From assembly GCA_030634545.1 (NCBI GenBank), contig DAOWAN010000014.1:1-32956 (forward strand): 32,956 bases of DNA. The letters run 5' to 3'. Below the pieces are notes generated by a model. The model did no database searches. It saw only the letters and a program-made list of their open reading frames with translations, and was not told where the DNA came from. This document shows, one piece after another, positions 1 to 7,602 of the stretch. The stretch is from Candidatus Nanohalarchaeota archaeon (lineage in GTDB: Archaea; EX4484-52; B79-G9). Position numbers and translations under genes: made by a program. Each line of letters opens with the position of its first letter. The first letter of the stretch is position 1.

Positions 1-1
1 A

Positions 2-192
2 TCTCTACAATTTGGTTACACAAGAGAGAAAACAGCTAGCGGTAGCTATCTAAAAATGTGAGGAATTTGGAGGAAGTTGAGCAAATATGGACCAGTATAT
101 GCCTAATATAAGGAGAAACGGAGCAAAATAGCGAAGAAATAATAGAAAACAGAACAGGTTTGCAAACCAGAAGAGTTATTCAAAGTCCTCAA
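2..192 (+). pseudogene. possible decayed 3' end of a gene (winged-helix-like remnant)
   Basis: No intact reading frame crosses this stretch, but short coding-like pieces appear in successive + strand frames. Frame 2 reads through a TREKTASGSYLK-like segment and stops at 58-60. Pieces containing EEFGG and SKYGPVY follow in the other frames. Joined across frameshifts they loosely resemble the winged-helix tail found at the end of Fic-type and similar regulators (TASxYLKxLEExG...KxGxxxY). This is a weak pattern match by eye. The gene start lies outside the window. It could equally be non-coding sequence. Confidence 0.22.
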
Positions 193-223
193 TAGTTACT
201 GTAAGTATTTGTTTTTTCATTGT

Positions 224-1567
224 CTATGTCTTTTTAATTTTTTTTAGTTTTGCTGCAAGCAGGATTATCGTGAGTAATGCCAGCAGGAAGAGTATTGTTT
301 TTGAGTTAGTGTCTGCGGAGGTGCTTGTAACGGCGCCTGTGGGGGTGTTTGGGGTTTGGGTTTTTGTCGGGATTGTGAATGATTGTTTGTAGAGCATGTT
401 TTCTTTGTCGGTTATTGTTAGTGTGTGTGTGCCGGGGGGCAGCATGGATGTGGACATTGTTGTGTGGAAGCAGTTGTCTGTGTCTTTTCTGATGTCTATT
501 TTCGTCTTGTTGTTGATTGTGATCATGGGGGTTTCTATGTTTTTTTGCAGGCATCCTTTTATTGTGAGTGTGCCTGCTTTTTCATCGTAGACTACTGATG
601 GCTCACCAGTGGTGGGTGGGGTGTCATTGGATTCGTTGCTGTGTGTGTCTTCTACTGTGAATGGGATGTGGCGTTCGATGTGTTTTGCACCGGAGGTGAT
701 GGCTATTTTTGCGATGTGGTCTCCAAGGTCGCTGACCTGGGGGGTTGTTGTGTATATGTATGTTGATTCTTCGCCTGGGGCTATGCCTTGTGCGCTGGTC
801 TGAGGCTGGTCCAGAATGTCCAGGTTTGCGTGTACTTCGCAGGCTTCAGTGCCTGTATTTTTTATTGTGATTGTGATCATGTGCTGTATTCCCGGGTGCA
901 TTATGTCTGGCAGGATTATTGATCTTATCTCGAGTTTTGGGGTTTCTTTTATCTGGATGGTTGTTGTATCTGTCTTTATGTTTGATATTGAGGTGCTTCC
1001 TGAGTAACCGGAGGATGTAGTTTGTCCGTCACTGTTGAGTCTTATGGTTTTTTGTTCGCTTTTGTATATGTGGGTCTCATCTGTGCTGTTTGCGATTGCA
1101 TATGCCTGTATGATATGGGTGCCTACAGAGTAGTCTGTTGTGTTCCATGTTATGTTGTAGGTTATGCTGGCCGGTGTGATTCCATAGCCATAACCGTAAC
1201 CATAGCCGTAGTCTTGTGTGGTATTGTTGTCGTAGCCGTGTCTTTGACCTTCTGTGTATGGGGCGTTTTGTGTTCTGGTTAGTGTGAATGCAGAGCAGGA
1301 TTGTGGTGATGATGTGTTGAGTGTGCCTGCGAGATTGTATCTGCATTCTGTTGAGTTTATGCTGAGCATGATGTCTTTTATGGGGATGCGCTCGCCTGAT
1401 GCAATGTCTATGTCCAGCATGAAGTTGATTTCGCTGCCTTGCGCCGCTGTCTCTGGCAGGCTTGTTATGATGAGTGTTAGTGCCTGCGCTGGTCCTGATA
1501 TTACCAGTATTGCCATTATGAAGAATGTGAGTATGGGAGTTATGTATGGTTTTGTTGTATTTTGCAT
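224..1567 (-). CDS. secreted CARDB-type surface protein with C-terminal PTG/TM anchor
   Basis: A 447-aa protein of unknown specific function, predicted to sit on the outer face of the cell membrane. Residues 1-30 form a signal peptide ending near PAQA. Residues about 118-128 are a low-complexity Tyr-Gly tract. Residues about 215-310 look like a CARDB adhesion module (an LEIRSI... start and a KNTG turn). The chain is Thr/Ser/Asn-rich with many N-glycosylation sequons. The last 39 residues start with PTG (residue 409), then have a roughly 16-residue hydrophobic helix and a Lys-rich tail. The same layout occurs in two other proteins here. The start is the first ATG. TATA-like sequences lie at about 1604-1612 and 1621-1631. 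It is convergent with the remnant to its left. Protein family beyond CARDB is not recognised. Confidence 0.85.
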   Translation of the reverse strand: MQNTTKPYITPILTFFIMAILVISGPAQALTLIITSLPETAAQGSEINFMLDIDIASGERIPIKDIMLSINSTECRYNLAGTLNTSSPQSCSAFTLTRTQNAPYTEGQRHGYDNNTTQDYGYGYGYGYGITPASITYNITWNTTDYSVGTHIIQAYAIANSTDETHIYKSEQKTIRLNSDGQTTSSGYSGSTSISNIKTDTTTIQIKETPKLEIRSIILPDIMHPGIQHMITITIKNTGTEACEVHANLDILDQPQTSAQGIAPGEESTYIYTTTPQVSDLGDHIAKIAITSGAKHIERHIPFTVEDTHSNESNDTPPTTGEPSVVYDEKAGTLTIKGCLQKNIETPMITINNKTKIDIRKDTDNCFHTTMSTSMLPPGTHTLTITDKENMLYKQSFTIPTKTQTPNTPTGAVTSTSADTNSKTILFLLALLTIILLAAKLKKIKKT

Positions 1568-1603
1568 TGTTACACCCGCACGGTTGTTAATTTGATATTA
1601 CTA

Positions 1604-1632
1604 CTTATATTGGATGAAAGCATTATAAAGGT
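1604..1632 (-). promoter_or_regulatory. candidate TATA-box region for the CARDB protein gene
   Basis: On the - strand two TATA-like elements lie 41 and 59 bp upstream of the ATG at 1567 (AATATAAG and TTTATAATG). Either would give a short leader of about 15-33 nt. Which one is used cannot be decided from the sequence. Confidence 0.4.
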
Positions 1633-2026
1633 TTGGGATTTGGGATCAAATTTTGGTGTATTATGAAGAATTTGATAGTACTGATGTCTTCTATTGTTGT
1701 TGTCTGACCTGGATTGATGATGTGAATGGGATGTTTTCAAAGAATGAGGGGTCTTGGACGGAGGTTTGCGGATATGGGTTCTGTGGCAGAAGTAACATCC
1801 TCTTACCAGATTATATTTTTACATATCCGGACAGGATTCTTACCCCTACTTTTTGTAAAAAATAGAAAATCACATGAATATTTAGAGGCAATGTATGAAA
1901 TATGGTGCAGCTAAGAAAAAAACAAATTGGCAATCAGCAATATTATTATCTTGAGCATACAATCAAAGAGAATACTAAAGTGAAAAAAAAGAAAATATAT
2001 TGTAAAAATATTGACGCATTAAAAAT
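1633..2026. other. 394-bp intergenic stretch with no supported gene
   Basis: Two overlapping + strand open frames (1653-1865 and 1726-1914) are short, have no ribosome binding site and show no family motif. I see no strong hairpins or repeats. The left end is the upstream region of the CARDB gene and the right end follows the protease gene. Confidence 0.4.
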
Positions 2027-2488
2027 TTAACTTCCCATAAGTCCGATTACAGCCAAGATATTGTTTGAAAGATGGCATGAAAGGCATCCGCGAAAGCCGT
2101 ACTTGAGATACATCATTCCAAAGATAATACCTGGAACTATCATGATTACTGCCTTTAATATCCCCCAGCCGAATAGCAGATGATAGAGCGCAAAAACAAG
2201 TGAAGAGATTATAAGACCTGTACGCGCATCACCTTTTTTCACAAAATATCCCAACAGAAGTCTGCGGAAGACAAATTCCTCAATCAGCGGACCTATTAGT
2301 CCCACGTAAACTGCTTTAATATGAAGAGGCGCGTCCAGCCACCATGAACCTTTGCCAAATACTAGTGCAATTGTGTCTGGAAATGCTTCAAACATCCATG
2401 TGATGAAGCCAACATTGATATAATAAAGAGCAATGCCTATCAGTGCAGGGATAATAATGCTTTCCAGTGATTTAGGGTTAAAGCGCAT
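2027..2488 (-). CDS. CPBP-family intramembrane metalloprotease (CAAX protease/Abi type)
   Basis: A 153-aa membrane protein with the motifs of the CPBP (Rce1-like, formerly Abi) protease family. Motif 1 is the Glu-Glu pair followed by Arg in PLIEEFVFRR. Motif 2 is the FALYH segment. Motif 3 is HLSNN near the C-terminus. In characterised members these Glu and His residues form the catalytic metal site inside the membrane. About four hydrophobic helices are visible. It is shorter than the usual 200-300 residues, so it is a minimal version or has lost N-terminal helices. The substrate is unknown. Roles in the family range from prenyl-protein processing to peptide maturation. It is divergent from the DUF2339 gene, sharing a 148-bp intergenic region. 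Confidence 0.85.
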   Translation of the reverse strand: MRFNPKSLESIIIPALIGIALYYINVGFITWMFEAFPDTIALVFGKGSWWLDAPLHIKAVYVGLIGPLIEEFVFRRLLLGYFVKKGDARTGLIISSLVFALYHLLFGWGILKAVIMIVPGIIFGMMYLKYGFRGCLSCHLSNNILAVIGLMGS

Positions 2489-2558
2489 AACTGTATTTAC
2501 ATCATTTACCTTTTTGTTTTTATGTATCCTACTTTGGAATCGTGGGATGTGCCGGGTT

Positions 2559-2592
2559 ATGTTCGCTCAGTTATTTCATGTCTGGACTATAG
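2559..2592. repeat. 34-bp dispersed repeat, copy 1
   Basis: Matches 12529-12562 at 30 of 34 positions. A 15-bp core also recurs at 10883-10897 next to a long direct repeat. It lies between the divergent protease and DUF2339 genes, just upstream of the DUF2339 TATA box. Confidence 0.65.
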
Positions 2593-2600
2593 TAACATAA

Positions 2601-2612
2601 GACATATATATT
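2601..2612 (+). promoter_or_regulatory. TATA box for the DUF2339/DUF3999 operon
   Basis: CATATATATTA is centred about 30 bp upstream of the ATG at 2637. Transcription would start at or within a few bases of the start codon, so the first gene of this pair is probably translated from a leaderless or nearly leaderless mRNA. Confidence 0.6.
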
Positions 2613-2636
2613 ACTCGCACATATAGAAATACCTGT

Positions 2637-4355
2637 ATGAGCGACAATTCTATTAAAAAAGAATTATCCGGGATAAAGCGCAGTCTGGATAATATCAATG
2701 ATTACTTAACTGGCATCAATGAACGTCTGGTTGTTCTTGAAGAAAAATCAGGAATTGAAAAGTCGGAGTTATTGCCTGAAAAAGATATTGAAGATGAAAA
2801 AATAGATATCAGAGAGGAAAATCAGCCTGAAAATGGGTCTGAAGAATCCAGGGGTTTGGAGGCAAATATCGGATTAAAATGGTTTGGGAGAATCGGAATC
2901 TTATCTTTGGTTTTAGGTGTCGTGTTTCTCATAAAATATGCATTTGACCAGAATATGATAGGTCATCTTGGAAGAATTATCCTGGGCATTATCTTTGGAT
3001 TGGGTCTGGTTGTGGGTGGAGAGGTTTTTGATACAAGAGAGAAATACAAGCGTTATGCACGAACACTAACCGGCGGCGGTTTTGCAATACTTTATTTTGC
3101 AATTTATGCAGCATATCATTTTGAAACATATAGAGAAGCAATCGGTATGTCCCAGACATTGGATCTGATCCTGCTGAATGCTGTTGTAGTGCTTTCAATC
3201 ATCTTTTCCCTAAGATATAATTCCAAAATTATTCTTACAGAGTCATTTTTCATGGGATATTTAACATTACTTCTAAACCCTGTCAGCTTGTTTACACTAT
3301 ATTACGCACTTGTTTTGACATCGGGTTTGATCATAATAACATCTGTAAAGAAGTGGGTGGATATAAGCATAGGAGGGCTATTTGGGACATATTTTGTATT
3401 TATACTCTGGTATACCTACAACCTGCATGAAGGGTCATTATCTCTTATGTTTCTTTTTGCTTATTTTGCAATTTTTACAGTGAATTCATTTTTCATGCGC
3501 GATAAAGATGCAAAAACCAGTGCGTTTAATCAGAATAAGAGTTTAGTTGTGTCAAACTCTTTATTATTCTACTTTTTATCTTATAGAGTCATGACCCATA
3601 ATTATGAGTCATATATTGGAATATTCACCCTTGCTGTAGCGGGTATGTATCTTGGTCTTTCTTACCTGGCTTCAGAAAAAAATAAAGATTTAATCCACAC
3701 ATTTTTGGGATTATGTGTACTTTACCTGACAATCACAATACCTATTCAGTTTGATGGCATATATGTCACAATTCTTTGGGCAGTTGAGGGGCTGATTCTT
3801 TTGTATGTCGGGTTGAATATTAATGAAAAAACATTAAGAAATTATTCATACAGTGTCGGAATCATAACTCTAGGCAAGACATTATTTGTTGATTCAGCCC
3901 TGCAGGCTTTCAGTTATTCAGATATCATGGGCAGTACAAGATTATTTACATATCTTGTCTCAATTATCGTATTCTATGCTATATCTTTCTTATTAGAGAA
4001 AAACAGAACATCATTATCAAAAGGTGAGTTGTCTTTATCATCAATTTATTTTGTATGTGCATCATTGCTTACTACAGTTATAATTGCTTTAGAGATGGAA
4101 CATTATTGGATATCTATTGGATGGGCTATACAGGCGATGATTTTATCTTTTATCGGGATTAAGTATGTGAATAGCTATATCCGCAAAACAGGTATGGCGA
4201 TATTTTGTCTTGTTATAGTTAAAGTGTTCTTGTTTGATGTTAGTACTCTTAGTACGGGATATCGAACAATATCATTCATTGCCCTTGGCATAATATTACT
4301 TGCAGCATCGTTTATCTATACTAAATATAAAGATCGCCTGGAGGGGATTGTATGA
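2637..4355 (+). CDS. DUF2339 polytopic membrane protein
   Basis: A 572-aa predicted integral membrane protein. Residues 1-45 form an amphipathic coiled coil (GIKRSLDNIND...LVVLEE), followed by an acidic linker to about residue 75. The rest is about 14 or more hydrophobic helices. The region around residues 80-160 has the DUF2339 hallmark: a helix with the sequence LGVVFLIKYA, a GxxGRI loop, and the TLTGGGFAILYFAIYAA segment. Biochemical function of the family is unknown. In bacteria it is typically encoded next to DUF3999, and that arrangement is kept here: its TGA overlaps the next ATG (ATGA at 4352-4355), so the two are translationally coupled. The pairing suggests a membrane partner for the exported downstream protein. 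Confidence 0.9.
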   Translation: MSDNSIKKELSGIKRSLDNINDYLTGINERLVVLEEKSGIEKSELLPEKDIEDEKIDIREENQPENGSEESRGLEANIGLKWFGRIGILSLVLGVVFLIKYAFDQNMIGHLGRIILGIIFGLGLVVGGEVFDTREKYKRYARTLTGGGFAILYFAIYAAYHFETYREAIGMSQTLDLILLNAVVVLSIIFSLRYNSKIILTESFFMGYLTLLLNPVSLFTLYYALVLTSGLIIITSVKKWVDISIGGLFGTYFVFILWYTYNLHEGSLSLMFLFAYFAIFTVNSFFMRDKDAKTSAFNQNKSLVVSNSLLFYFLSYRVMTHNYESYIGIFTLAVAGMYLGLSYLASEKNKDLIHTFLGLCVLYLTITIPIQFDGIYVTILWAVEGLILLYVGLNINEKTLRNYSYSVGIITLGKTLFVDSALQAFSYSDIMGSTRLFTYLVSIIVFYAISFLLEKNRTSLSKGELSLSSIYFVCASLLTTVIIALEMEHYWISIGWAIQAMILSFIGIKYVNSYIRKTGMAIFCLVIVKVFLFDVSTLSTGYRTISFIALGIILLAASFIYTKYKDRLEGIV

Positions 4356-6232
4356 TGTCTAAAAACCACATGATGGTTCCTTTTGGGCTGTTATTTTTGT
4401 TGATGTTTTCAGGGTGTCTGGTTCTTGCTTATGAAACGGAATTATATCCATATTATAAAGATGTCATTTTAGAGGGCGCATCTGATGAGCCAGTATTGCT
4501 TCAACTGGATAATGATGTCTTAAATTCAATGAACCGCGATGGTAGTGATTTGCGCATTACAGAAGATGGAGATGAAGTGCCTTATAAGTTGATACAGACA
4601 GAAGTTGAGGAGCTGGCACATGATGCTCTGATTACCAGTGTTTCTTCTACAAGACTTCCTTTTAGAGGCATTGATTTTAATGTTGATAGTATCATTGATG
4701 GTGATTATTCTACAAGTGAAGATTCTTCGTTTCAGATAGACCATACAATTGATGCTGAATCAGCATGGCTTATTGTTGATTTTGATGAGCCGAAGCTGAC
4801 AGATAATATTAAAATATGGTCTTCAGATATTGAATTTACATGGACGCATATCCTGATTGAAGGCAGTAATGACCTGAATGAATGGATTACAATAAAAAAG
4901 AAAACAGAATATCCTATTAGTGCTGTTCGAACAGTTTCATATCCGCCTTCAGACTTCAGATATTTAAAAGTTACTTTCTGGCATACCCAAAGCTTAAAGA
5001 TAGGTGAAATTGAAATATATGGCGCATCTGCAAGCGAGATGATATTCTATGCAAAGCCATCTAAGAAGTATGTCCTGTATTATGGCAATAAATATGCAGA
5101 TAAGCCAAAGTATGATGTTTCTTCCCTATATACAACAGCTTCAACTCCCGGGGCTACTTTGAGCATCCAGAAAAATAACCCTGCATTCACATCAGATGTA
5201 GATTCTGATGGTGTTATTGATGATAATTGCCCTTTTGTCTCAAACCCGGACCAGCCTGATTCTGATAATGACGGTGTCGGGGACTTTTGTGATAATTGTG
5301 TACATGCGGCTAATGTGAATCAAAAAGATTCTGATAATGATGGTGTGGGGGATGTGTGTGATAATTGTCTCTATAATTATAATCCGGATCAACTGGATAA
5401 GGATATTGATGGCGTGGGTTATGTTTGTGATGATATGGATAATGACGGCATCATAAACAGCAGGGACAATTGTGTTGAGGGGCATAATCCGAATCAGCTG
5501 GATGAGGATAATAATGGTATTGGCGATGTGTGCGAGGATTTTGATGGAGATGGCATTATCTCTTATGAGGATAATTGTCTGAATAAGCCCAATCCGGACC
5601 AGAAAGATAGTGATGATGATAATATTGGTGATGTGTGCGATAATTGTGTTTTGGGATATAACCCGGAGCAGTCAGATATAGATGAAAATGGTGTCGGGGA
5701 TATTTGTGAAGATGATGACGGCGACAGTATCGTAAATTACATGGATAATTGTAAAGATATGGCAAACCCGGACCAGAAAGATGCAGATGGTGATACGTTG
5801 GGTGATGCTTGCGATAATTGCCCGCATATGAAAAATAAAGATCAGGTTGATAAGAACAGGGATGGAATCGGGGATATTTGCGGTGATGCAGATAATGATG
5901 GTATCATTGATTCAAGAGATAATTGTGATCTTTTTTCAAATCCGGACCAGAATGATCAAAACAATAATGGTGTTGGTGATTTATGCGAGGATAATGATAA
6001 TGACGGGGTTTTGAATGGCGAGGATAATTGTCCTGGAAAACGTAATCCTAAAATACGGTTAAATGGGGATTTTGTTCAGCAGGATTCTGATGGCGACGGT
6101 ATCGGTGATGCATGCGATGAAAAGGATGACAGGCTGACTGAGAACAAATCACTGGTCTGGGTGGTTATGGTAGTTATGATTGTAATTATGAGTGGTCTTG
6201 CTTATCGGCTGTATAAGAAGACGTCAAAATGA
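4352..6232 (+). CDS. DUF3999-like surface protein with discoidin-like domain and TSP3 calcium-binding repeats
   Basis: A 626-aa exported protein. It has an N-terminal signal peptide or lipobox-like segment (FLLMFSGCLVLA, residues 14-25). Residues about 28-95 resemble the DUF3999 N-terminus (LQLDNDVLN... and DGDEVPYKL). Residues about 105-230 are a discoidin/F5-F8 type C-like sandwich ending in RYLKVTFW...IGEIEIYG. Residues about 277-600 hold ten thrombospondin type 3 repeats (N-P-D-Q, then Asp-rich D.D.DG.GD.CD loops) that bind calcium. A C-terminal helix (VWVVMVVMIVIMSGLAY) and a Lys-rich tail anchor it. A GGAGG ribosome site lies 7 nt before ATG 4352. Bacterial DUF3999 proteins lack a TSP3 rod, so this is an unusual fusion. 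Its 3' end overlaps the opposite-strand gene by 47 bp. Confidence 0.85.
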   Translation: MMSKNHMMVPFGLLFLLMFSGCLVLAYETELYPYYKDVILEGASDEPVLLQLDNDVLNSMNRDGSDLRITEDGDEVPYKLIQTEVEELAHDALITSVSSTRLPFRGIDFNVDSIIDGDYSTSEDSSFQIDHTIDAESAWLIVDFDEPKLTDNIKIWSSDIEFTWTHILIEGSNDLNEWITIKKKTEYPISAVRTVSYPPSDFRYLKVTFWHTQSLKIGEIEIYGASASEMIFYAKPSKKYVLYYGNKYADKPKYDVSSLYTTASTPGATLSIQKNNPAFTSDVDSDGVIDDNCPFVSNPDQPDSDNDGVGDFCDNCVHAANVNQKDSDNDGVGDVCDNCLYNYNPDQLDKDIDGVGYVCDDMDNDGIINSRDNCVEGHNPNQLDEDNNGIGDVCEDFDGDGIISYEDNCLNKPNPDQKDSDDDNIGDVCDNCVLGYNPEQSDIDENGVGDICEDDDGDSIVNYMDNCKDMANPDQKDADGDTLGDACDNCPHMKNKDQVDKNRDGIGDICGDADNDGIIDSRDNCDLFSNPDQNDQNNNGVGDLCEDNDNDGVLNGEDNCPGKRNPKIRLNGDFVQQDSDGDGIGDACDEKDDRLTENKSLVWVVMVVMIVIMSGLAYRLYKKTSK

Positions 6233-6620
6233 TGATGATTACAAGTGAAAACCATTTCATGAGTGAAGATTTGCGCTCCTTATAAATTGTCTTTTCTGGC
6301 GCGCTATCCGAGACCTTATTGTTAAGGTAATTATGTACTTCAAGCACTTTGGATGATATTATCCTGCCGACATAATCTCCATCTCCTTTGAAAAAATGAT
6401 TGTCTTCCACATCTTCTGCTTTAACTTCAACAATCGCATAGCCATTATGTATGTACCTGAATCTGTCAGGGACATAATCCTCTGGCTCGTTTGGTAGTGT
6501 TTTAGCCCACCATTGTGATCGTTCAAGTGAGTCGCTAAAATGATGTATTTCTGCTACCTCATCAGGAATGCTGCCATCGAAGTTTAATGACACTACTCTA
6601 TAACCCTCTCTATCATTCAT
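6186..6620 (-). CDS. hypothetical protein, 144 aa
   Basis: I do not recognise this family. The first 110 residues are mixed charged/aromatic and look like a real soluble alpha/beta protein (SLNFDGSIPDEVAEIHHF near the start, Trp-Trp at about 37-38). The last roughly 25 residues become hydrophobic (WFSLVIIIILTSS). That part is read antisense to the transmembrane helix of the convergent TSP3 protein over 47 bp, so the tail could be an accident of overlap rather than a true anchor. A TATA-like box at 6644-6654 lies about 29 bp upstream of the ATG, giving a leaderless transcript. Confidence 0.6.
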   Translation of the reverse strand: MNDREGYRVVSLNFDGSIPDEVAEIHHFSDSLERSQWWAKTLPNEPEDYVPDRFRYIHNGYAIVEVKAEDVEDNHFFKGDGDYVGRIISSKVLEVHNYLNNKVSDSAPEKTIYKERKSSLMKWFSLVIIIILTSSYTADKQDHS

Positions 6621-6643
6621 AGATTACTTATTCGTAATAACAC

Positions 6644-6654
6644 TTATTTAAATC
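6644..6654 (-). promoter_or_regulatory. TATA box for the 144-aa gene
   Basis: ATTTAAATAAG on the - strand is centred about 29 bp from the ATG at 6620. This is the spacing expected for a leaderless archaeal transcript. Confidence 0.5.
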
Positions 6655-6689
6655 TTTCGATGCATCTCAACAGGCAGATATTGACATAA

Positions 6690-6896
6690 TAGGAAGACGG
6701 AACTCGCCGTCGTTGTGGGAACTCAAATTTTATTGAACTTAACGTTCGGGATTTTGTCGAGTCGCTGAAAGCGATTCGGACGGAGCCGCAGGCGTAGTGT
6801 CAAAATCATTTGTTAAGTCCCCTTCACCAACTGAACCGAAAGGTCGTAGCCTCGAAGAGGCGGAGAAGTCGTTGACGTAGGGCGCCGTAAGAAATA
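6690..6896. ncRNA. candidate structured RNA (GC-rich, nested stems)
   Basis: A GC-rich island in AT-rich DNA with nested complementary segments and no gene. The visible stems are as follows. GACGG/CCGTC pairs at 6696-6711. ACTTAAC at 6737-6743 pairs with GTTAAGT at 6812-6818. Inside it, GATTTTG at 6750-6756 pairs with CAAAATC at 6801-6807. Inside that is an 8-bp hairpin with a GAA loop (6759-6777) and a small GCC/GGC stem (6785-6793). A further GCCTC-GAA-GAGGC hairpin lies at 6849-6861. The two GAA-loop hairpins are followed by similar sequence ending in CGTAG, as if the unit were duplicated. Strand is undetermined. A decayed repetitive element is the alternative. Confidence 0.4.
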
Positions 6897-6906
6897 AGAG
6901 GCATAT

Positions 6907-7362
6907 TTAAGATAGATTTCTGATATCTTCGGCATACTTAGAACTTAGTTCAAATATTTCTTCTTTCATTTCTGGATGTATTGTAATGTATTTTTCAAGA
7001 GTATGCCATACATTTAAAGTATTTGTACCCTTAGGACCAGCAAATTCATTATATGTTGTTTTTCCTTCCATTACACTTGTTGATATATGGTGTGTAGGAG
7101 TCCTTTCACTAAGATTACTCCACGTTCCAGAAATATCATATATATTTCCGGTAATTGGTATGATGTCATATTCTTGTTCTGGATTGTTGTGTTCTATAGT
7201 ACAATCTCCCTTTATTGCAAGCAAAACCAAAGGAGATTCATAAGATCGTAGTATTTTAACTTCTTCAAGCAAATATGAAACTATTTCGGATATTTCTTGA
7301 TCTGGAACATAAATCCTGGTAAGGGCTTCTTCAACTACTATTCCATTATCTATCAATTTCAT
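6907..7362 (-). CDS. hypothetical protein, 151 aa
   Basis: No family recognised. The sequence is a compact soluble protein. A helical segment at about residues 20-40 (ISEIVSYLLEEVKIL) is followed by a beta-rich middle (SPLVLLAIKGDCTIEHN, DIIPITGNIYDI) and a C-terminal helical part (EEIFELSSKYAEDIRNL). There is no signal peptide or membrane helix. A TATA-like box (TTTATAAAG, about 7383-7391) is centred 26 bp upstream of the ATG, so the transcript is probably leaderless and the gene is its own unit. It lies downstream of the gap terminator on the same strand. Confidence 0.65.
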   Translation of the reverse strand: MKLIDNGIVVEEALTRIYVPDQEISEIVSYLLEEVKILRSYESPLVLLAIKGDCTIEHNNPEQEYDIIPITGNIYDISGTWSNLSERTPTHHISTSVMEGKTTYNEFAGPKGTNTLNVWHTLEKYITIHPEMKEEIFELSSKYAEDIRNLS

Positions 7363-7382
7363 ATTTGTAACTCATCATAAAA

Positions 7383-7392
7383 CTTTATAAAT
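7383..7392 (-). promoter_or_regulatory. TATA box for the 151-aa gene
   Basis: TTTATAAAG on the - strand lies 26 bp from the start codon at 7362. Confidence 0.55.
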
Positions 7393-7571
7393 GTTTGTAT
7401 GTTTACTACTACAACGTCATTCTCTTATGGTGTCAGACATTCTCTGGTTTTTCTAATTTATCTTTATTATTGCATTATGAATGCGCCCGTAGTTCGCGAT
7501 TGGACATAACTACAAGTTATGCCCTATCTTTTTCAAAGCAGTCATCACTTCTTACAAGGATTCAAATTCTG

Positions 7572-7602
7572 AAAAGAAAAAAAGGGGTGGCAGCTCACCA
7601 CC
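7572..7602 (-). terminator. hairpin plus T-tract terminator of the gap operon
   Basis: On the - strand a GGTGG/CCACC stem overlaps the gap stop codon. It is followed at once by a T-rich run (complement of AAAAGAAAAAAA at 7572-7583). T-tracts terminate archaeal transcription, and the hairpin adds a bacterial-like element. Confidence 0.6.

Noticed and set aside
1180-1216. TAGCC/TAACC repeat as telomere-like or regulatory microsatellite
   Set aside because: It is explained by the Tyr-Gly codon tract of the CARDB protein.
1653-1914. Two small + strand open frames between the CARDB and protease genes
   Set aside because: No ribosome site, no TATA box at the right spacing, no recognisable motif, and they overlap each other in different frames.
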